64,000 bases of DNA, taken from positions 806,001-870,000 of the forward strand of contig CAWIAX010000003.1 of the NCBI GenBank assembly GCA_963834305.1. The letters run 5' to 3'. Below, in pieces: positions 59,789 through 64,000 of this stretch. The number at the start of each line of letters is the position of its first letter. Position 1 is the stretch's first letter. Position numbers and translations under genes: made by a program. The notes beneath the pieces were generated by a model. It worked only from the letters and a program-made list of their open reading frames with translations. It did not search any database and was not told the DNA's origin. This DNA comes from JACCXG01 sp963834305 (GTDB lineage: Bacteria > Acidobacteriota > Vicinamibacteria > Vicinamibacterales > 2-12-FULL-66-21).

Positions 59789-61051
59789 TCACTGCGCGAA
59801 CTGCGCCGGCGACGGGCCGCGGGCCGATTGCAGCGTCCTGGCCACGCGCTCGGCCTCGCGCATCACCCGCAGGATGTTGCGGCCGGCCAGCTTCCGGATG
59901 TCCTCGTCCGAGTATCCGCGGCGCAGGAGCTCGGCGATCAGCGCCGGATAGGTGGACACGTCCTCGAGCCCCTGCGGGACGCTCGAAATGCCGTCGAAGT
60001 CGCCGCCCAGCCCGATGTGATCGATGCCCGCCACCTTCCGGACGTGATCGATGTGGTCCGCGGCGTCCGCGAGCGTGGCGCGCGGCGCCGGGTGCGCGGC
60101 GGTCCACGCCGCCAGCCCCGCCTGCGCGGCCGCCGCGTCGGCCGGGTGCAGCTTCGCCAGGCGCGCCCGCTCGGCATCCTGCGTCCTGGTCCAGGCCGCG
60201 ACCGCCGGCGACAGGAAGCCCGGCACGAACGTCACCATGACCACGCCGCCGTTGCCGGGCAGCATCCGCAGGATGTCGTCCGGCACGTTGCGCGGCACGT
60301 CGTTCAGGGCGCGCGCCGAGGAGTGCGAGAAGATCACCGGCGCCTCGGAGACGCGGATGCGCGTCGGCCATCGTCTCCGGCGAGACGTGCGAGAGATCGA
60401 CCAGCATGCCGAGCCAGTTCATCTCGCGCACCACCTCCTCGCCGAACGGCGACAGCCCGTCCACTGCCGCGGCGTCGGTCGCGGAGTCGGCCCAGGCGAT
60501 GTTGCGCGAGTGGGTCAGCGTCATGTAGCGGGCGCCGAGGCGATGGAACATCCGCAGCGCGCCGAGCGAGTTGTCGATCGAATGGCCGCCCTCCATGCCG
60601 ATGAGCGACGCGATCTTGCCCTTCTTGAAGATCCGCTCGACGTCGTCGGCGGTCAGCGCCAGCTCGAACGTGTCGGGATGCTGCCGCACCATGCGATGGA
60701 CGAGGTCGATCTGCTCGAGGGTGGCGGTGACCGCGGCCTGGCCGGCGAGCTCGACCGGGACGTAGACCGACCAGAACTGGCCGCCGACCGCGCCGCGGCG
60801 CAGCCGCGCGATGTCGGTCATCAGCGACGGCTGCGGGCGGCTGATGTCCAGCTTGTCGAGATCCCCCGGGCCGCGTCGCGCACCTCCCACGGATAGTCGT
60901 TGTGCCCGTCGATGAGCGGGCTGGATTCAAGGATGGCTCGGGCACGGCGGATCAGGTCGTCCGCGCCGCGGCCGGGCGCCGGGGCCTGGGCCGCCGCCAG
61001 GGCGGTGCACGCCAGGACCGCCCCGGCCGTCATTAAGGAATAACCGGACAT
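59789..61051 (-). CDS. M19 membrane-dipeptidase-like peptidase (frame broken twice)
   Basis: A zinc dipeptidase of about 420 codons with a signal peptide. Family residues: HxD in LIDGHNDYPW, glutamate in GMEGGHSID, histidines in DLSHVSPETM and IFSHSSARALND, and C-terminal IGLGGDFDGIS. The frame changes near 60866 and near 60352 by single-base indels. Members cleave dipeptides, D-amino-acid dipeptides and some beta-lactams. The ATG at 61051 has TATATT ending six bases before it. Confidence 0.87.
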
Positions 61052-61057
61052 TGTGGG

Positions 61058-61063
61058 AATATA
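61058..61063 (-). promoter_or_regulatory. -10 element of the dipeptidase gene (leaderless layout)
   Basis: TATATT on the minus strand, six bases (CCCACA), then the ATG at 61051. No clear -35. It diverges from the FTR1 promoter. Confidence 0.55.
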
Positions 61064-61105
61064 TCAAGGCTCAGCTACCGGCTCCCGCCCCCCTTGAATG
61101 CCGAC

Positions 61106-61158
61106 TTGACTGGTCGGCTTTCCTTTTTATAAAGTCTCAATCGAGACTCATTCTCATT
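61106..61158 (+). promoter_or_regulatory. FTR1 promoter with a Fur-like operator
   Basis: TTGACT at 61106-61111 and TATAAA at 61128-61133 with a 16-base spacer, a good sigma-70 promoter. Directly after the -10 is a dyad, GTCTC-AATC-GAGAC (61134-61147), running into ACTCATTCTCATT. The T/A-rich GAGAATGAG-like core resembles a Fur box, and an iron-permease gene follows; the match to a Fur consensus is partial. The predicted transcript start (about 61140) lies inside the dyad, the usual place for a repressor site. Confidence 0.55.
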
Positions 61159-61178
61159 TTCCACAACAGGATCTGGCC

Positions 61179-61961
61179 ATGCTGCAGGCATTCGTCATCA
61201 CTCTCCGCGAAGGGCTCGAGGCGTTCCTCATTGTTGCCATCAGCCTCGCCTATCTGAAGAAGACCGGGCGCGGCCTCGCTGATTCCGGCGGTTCATTGGG
61301 GCATCGCGGTCGATCGTCGCTCAGCATCGGCGCCGGCGTGCTGCTCGCCCGGGCCGCCAATCAGGCGCTGTGGGAAGGCATTCTGGCGCTGGTCGCCGCG
61401 GTGCTGGTCGCGTCGCTGACCGTGCACATGTGGCGCGCCGGCAAGCGCATGAAGCGCGACATCGAGACGCGCCTCGAGGCATCGTCCAGCCGGACTCGGC
61501 CGCGGCGCCTTCCTCGGCGTGCTCGGCTTCACGCTGCTGATGATCACGCGCGAGGGCATGGAAACCGCGCTGCTGATGAACACCCTGCTGTTCAGCGTGC
61601 AGGCGCCGCACATCATCGGCGGCGCCGTCGGCGGCACGCTGGTCGCCGCGTTCATCGCGTGGCTGTGGTCGCGCTACGGCCACCGGGTCAACCTGTCGCG
61701 CTTCTTCCAGGTCACCGCGGTGTTCCTGCTGGTCTTCGTCGTCCAGCTGTTCATCTACGGCTTCCACGAGCTGACCGAAGCCAACATCTTCCCGGCAGCT
61801 CGAGCCCTGGCACTGACGCGACCGAGCCGTTCGGCCCCGACGGCATCTACGGCCAGTACCTGACCTACCTGCTCGTGCTGCTGCCGGTCGGCTGGCTGGC
61901 GCTGTCGACGCTGTTCGGCTCGCCGCGGGCCGGCAACGCCCAGCGCTCGCAGGCGGCCTAG
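61179..61961 (+). CDS. FTR1-family high-affinity iron permease (several frameshifts)
   Basis: An inner-membrane Fe(III) permease of about 261 codons. The ATG at 61179 opens MLQAFVITLREGLEAFLIVA with the first RExxE motif; the second, ITREGMETALLM, is readable in another frame at 61540-61575. Further helices are ALWEGILALVAAVLVASLTV and FLLVFVVQLFIYGFHELTEA. Single-base breaks occur near 61283, 61312, 61318, 61495 and 61805. In intact form it should have seven helices. No ferroxidase or periplasmic partner is seen nearby. Most likely an assembly artefact, but a pseudogene cannot be excluded here. Confidence 0.75.
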   Translation: MLQAFVITLREGLEAFLIVAISLAYLKKTGRGLADSGGSLGHRGRSSLSIGAGVLLARAANQALWEGILALVAAVLVASLTVHMWRAGKRMKRDIETRLEASSSRTRPRRLPRRARLHAADDHARGHGNRAADEHPAVQRAGAAHHRRRRRRHAGRRVHRVAVVALRPPGQPVALLPGHRGVPAGLRRPAVHLRLPRADRSQHLPGSSSPGTDATEPFGPDGIYGQYLTYLLVLLPVGWLALSTLFGSPRAGNAQRSQAA

Positions 61962-62098
61962 CGCGCATCCGCGGCTCAGGCTCGAGGACCGCCACGTCGA
62001 CGGAAGCACGTCACGCGCACGCTGACGTGTGCCGGACCTGAATTGCACGCTGAACCCTGACCGAACGCTGACCGCGCCTGCACTTGAACATCGGCGAG

Positions 62099-62529
62099 AT
62101 GGCCGAGCCGACGCAGGAAAAGCCCCCGACCGTCCTCGAACTGATCTGGGAGCACGATCTCGTGCTCGGCGGGAAAGTCCGGCGACGCCCGGCTCACGCT
62201 CGACAGCGCTTCGCGCGGCAGGGCCGTCGCCGATGCAGGCGCTGGCGTTCGCGCTGGCCGGCTGCATGGCGATGGACGTCGTGCACGTCCTCGCAAAGGC
62301 CGCCACGATCTGCGCGGCCTGAGGGCCGATCTCACGGGCGAGCGGCTGCCGAGCCGAACCCCGCCGCTTCACGCGAATCGCGCTTCACTACACCGTCACC
62401 GGCGACGTGCCGTCCGAGCCGTCGAGCGCGCGATCCAGCTCTCCCGCGACAAGTACTGCTCGGTCTGGCACTCGATGCGGCAGGACATCGAGCTCGACAT
62501 CACGTTCACCGATCTCGGACGGCGTCTAG
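62099..62529 (+). CDS. OsmC-like protein (several frameshifts)
   Basis: About 144 codons, read by joining three frames. The N-terminus MAEPTQEKPPTVLELIWEHD starts at 62099. The two peroxidase cysteines are in PMQALAFALAGCMAMDVVHV and DKYCSVWHSM, and FTRIALHYTVTGD is the OsmC core. Members reduce organic peroxides or act in sulphur metabolism. Breaks are near 62180, 62300, 62360, 62420 and 62515; the last places the stop at 62527-62529. It follows the FTR1 gene on the same strand. Peroxide defence next to iron import would fit. Confidence 0.6.
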
Positions 62530-62543
62530 GCCGGATCCCGCGC

Positions 62544-63628
62544 ATGACCGACGACCGAGGCCGGAGCCGCCCGCGTCGCGGTTATCTCGACTGGATGCGC
62601 GGCGTCGCCGTGCTGCTCATGATCGAGGCGCACCTGTTCGACAGCTGGACGGCGCCGGCCGAGCGCACCAGGGCGGCGTTCAAGCTCGCGATGATGGTGG
62701 CGGGCTGGGGACGACGCTGTTCCTCCTGCTGGCCGGGGTGGCGGTTGCGCCTGTCCGCCGGTTCCAAGTGGCGGCGCTCCGGCAATGCGGCAGCCGCCTC
62801 CATGCGCGGTCGTCCGCCGCGGCCTCGAGGTCTTCGCGCTCGCGTTCCTGTTCCGGCTCCAGGCGTGGGTGCTCGGCTGGTCCTCCGACCCTTACGCGCT
62901 CCTCGAAGGTCGACATCCTCAACATCATGGGGCCGTCGATCGTGGTCGCCGCGCTGCTCTGGCGCGTGGCGGACACGCTCCGGGGGCGCACGCTGCTCTT
63001 CGCCGCGGCCGCCGCGATCACGGCGTTCGTGACGCCGTGGATCCGCCACTGGCCGCTCGGCTTCCTGCCCGATCCGGTCGAGGCCTACTTCGTGCCGGTG
63101 CAGGGCTTCACCAGCTTCCTGTTCTTCCCGTGGATCGCGCTGGTCTTTGCCGGCGCGACCATCGGCGTGATCATCGACAGCCTGAACACGGCCGGGGCAG
63201 AAGAACGATTCAACGTGCGGATCGGTGTCGCGGGCGTGCTGCTGGCGGCCGCCGCCTATGCCTGGTCGTTCCTCCCCTCGGAACGCGATCACTTCTGGAC
63301 CACGGCACCCAGCTACTTCTTCCTGCGGGTCGGCCTGATGATGTCGCTGGTCGCCGCCGCCTACGCCTGGAACCGGGCGTTCGTGGCACCCGGCTCCTTC
63401 AGCCCGATCCTGCAGCTCGGCAAGACGTCGCTGTTCATCTACTGGATACACGTGGAGTTGGTCTACGGGTTGATCTCCCTCCCGCTTCACCGCCAGCTCA
63501 CACTGGGCCAGGCAGCGGCGGCCTACGTGCTCTTCACAGGCCTGATGCTGGTCTGCTCGATCCTGAAGGACCGGTGGGTGGCCAGCCGGGCCCAAGCCGG
63601 GAGACCGATGACGACGGCCGCAGGATGA
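62544..63628 (+). CDS. membrane acyltransferase of the HGSNAT-like type (several frameshifts)
   Basis: About 361 codons. The N-terminus GYLDWMRGVAVLLMIEAHLF with its conserved Asp, Arg and His is typical of the heparan-alpha-glucosaminide N-acetyltransferase (DUF1624) family. About nine helices follow, including FLLLAGVAVA, VDILNIMGPSIVVAALLW and FIYWIHVELVYGLISLPLH. Breaks near 62705, 62815 and 62910 are single-base indels; the part after 62915 is in one frame. Such enzymes move acyl groups across the membrane onto sugars. The end overlaps the EF-hand gene on the opposite strand, which may itself reflect an indel. Confidence 0.75.
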
Positions 63629-64000
63629 CGTCGTAGGTCGGCCGCGTGCGCCCGTCACGCAGGCGGACGCCGGCTGAGGACTGCGCCGCGACCAGCACGC
63701 CATCGGCCTGTTCATGGCGGCACGACACCGAGACGATGCCGTGGGAGGAGAGGGGACGGACCTCACCCGCTTCGCTGACGCCGTTGCGGTTGACGTCGTG
63801 CCAGATCGCCAGGTAACGCAGCTCGAGGCCGGTCAGTTCCCCGTCGCGATTGTCGTCGAGCGCCGCGAGCGCCTCGTAGCCGTGCGTCCAGAAGAGCCAG
63901 AAGGTCGCGTTGCCGAACAGCTGGAGGGCGGAGGTGATCTGCCCTTTCCCGGCTGGATCGTAGACGAGCCATCCGGCCTCCGCCGCTGATCCACGTCCAG
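63534..64000 (-). CDS. EF-hand-like calcium-binding protein, C-terminal part; 5' end outside window
   Basis: About 155 residues visible on the minus strand, entering from the right edge. The frame contains WLVYDPAGKGQITSALQLFG, then two calcium-loop-like segments, DDNRDGELTGLEL and WHDVNRNGVSEAGEV. After these come RPLSSHGIVSVSC and RPTYDVILRP, then a tail to a TGA at 63536 that overlaps the acyltransferase frame by 95 bases; the true stop is probably nearer 63640. The pattern matches the C-terminal part of large secreted repeat proteins in this phylum. The function is not shown. Confidence 0.55.
   Translation of the reverse strand, partial: GRGSAAEAGWLVYDPAGKGQITSALQLFGNATFWLFWTHGYEALAALDDNRDGELTGLELRYLAIWHDVNRNGVSEAGEVRPLSSHGIVSVSCRHEQADGVLVAAQSSAGVRLRDGRTRPTYDVILRPSSSVSRLGPGWPPTGPSGSSRPASGL

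Noticed and set aside
61100..61128. A Rho-independent terminator before FTR1.
   Set aside because: The stem (six pairs) followed by T-rich DNA looks like one, but no plus-strand gene ends there and the -35 and -10 of the FTR1 promoter lie within it.

Overview
The window is a GC-rich bacterial chromosome segment. It most resembles an Acidobacteriota, probably of the Vicinamibacterales type. That is an inference from content: an acidobacterial-style VWFA-related protein (58.1-59.1 kb), an Oar-like TonB receptor with a carboxypeptidase-regulatory N-terminus (31.1-34.4 kb), a CRTAC1/ASPIC-UnbV protein, many TPR proteins, large Ser/Thr kinases and a DUF4331 protein. Many genes carry single-base indels that split the reading frame. 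They cluster at 1-27 kb and 55-64 kb, while 27-55 kb is intact, so I read most as assembly errors rather than biological decay.

Layout. 0-8.6 kb (minus strand): a fatty-acid beta-oxidation operon headed by a TetR/FadR regulator with a recognisable fad box, then fadN, two alpha/beta hydrolases, fadA, fadE, a DUF1684 lipoprotein and a HAD phosphatase. 8.6-14.2 kb: a CsoR-type copper sensor, a TPR protein, a secreted protease-like lipoprotein and a fused amidase/muramidase (AmiE-NamZ-like). 14.2-19.1 kb (minus): a diguanylate cyclase, DUF420, heme O synthase, a cupredoxin lipoprotein and an M23 peptidase. 19.14-20.77 kb: tRNA-Glu(CUC) followed by a 48-bp tandem array, gene debris and two copies of an unusual repeat module. 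20.8-25.3 kb: START-like protein, sialidase, VanZ-like protein, dihaem cytochrome c and a GH130-like enzyme. 25.4-36 kb: a kinase/hydrolase fusion, CRTAC1, TPR, TonB receptor, TPR. 36.1-38.7 kb: VapBC and a cation/proton antiporter. 38.7-42.3 kb: secreted proteins of unknown role. 42.4-50.2 kb: an apparent signalling operon of zinc-ribbon Ser/Thr kinase, NTF2-like protein, CHASE2 adenylate cyclase, M48 peptidase and an MscS channel with a cyclic-nucleotide domain. 50.2-64 kb: a YG-rich secreted protein, an ornithine-cyclodeaminase-like / proline-racemase-like pair, gamma-glutamyltransferase, VWFA protein, SGNH esterase, M19 dipeptidase, FTR1 iron permease, OsmC-like protein, HGSNAT-like membrane acyltransferase and an EF-hand protein cut by the window edge.

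Two patterns cross these blocks. First, at least seven genes have a TANNNT hexamer followed by exactly six bases and then the start codon, the arrangement expected of leaderless transcripts. Second, cyclic-nucleotide and kinase signalling is dense: diguanylate cyclase, adenylate cyclase, cAMP-type effector channel and two kinases lie within 36 kb.
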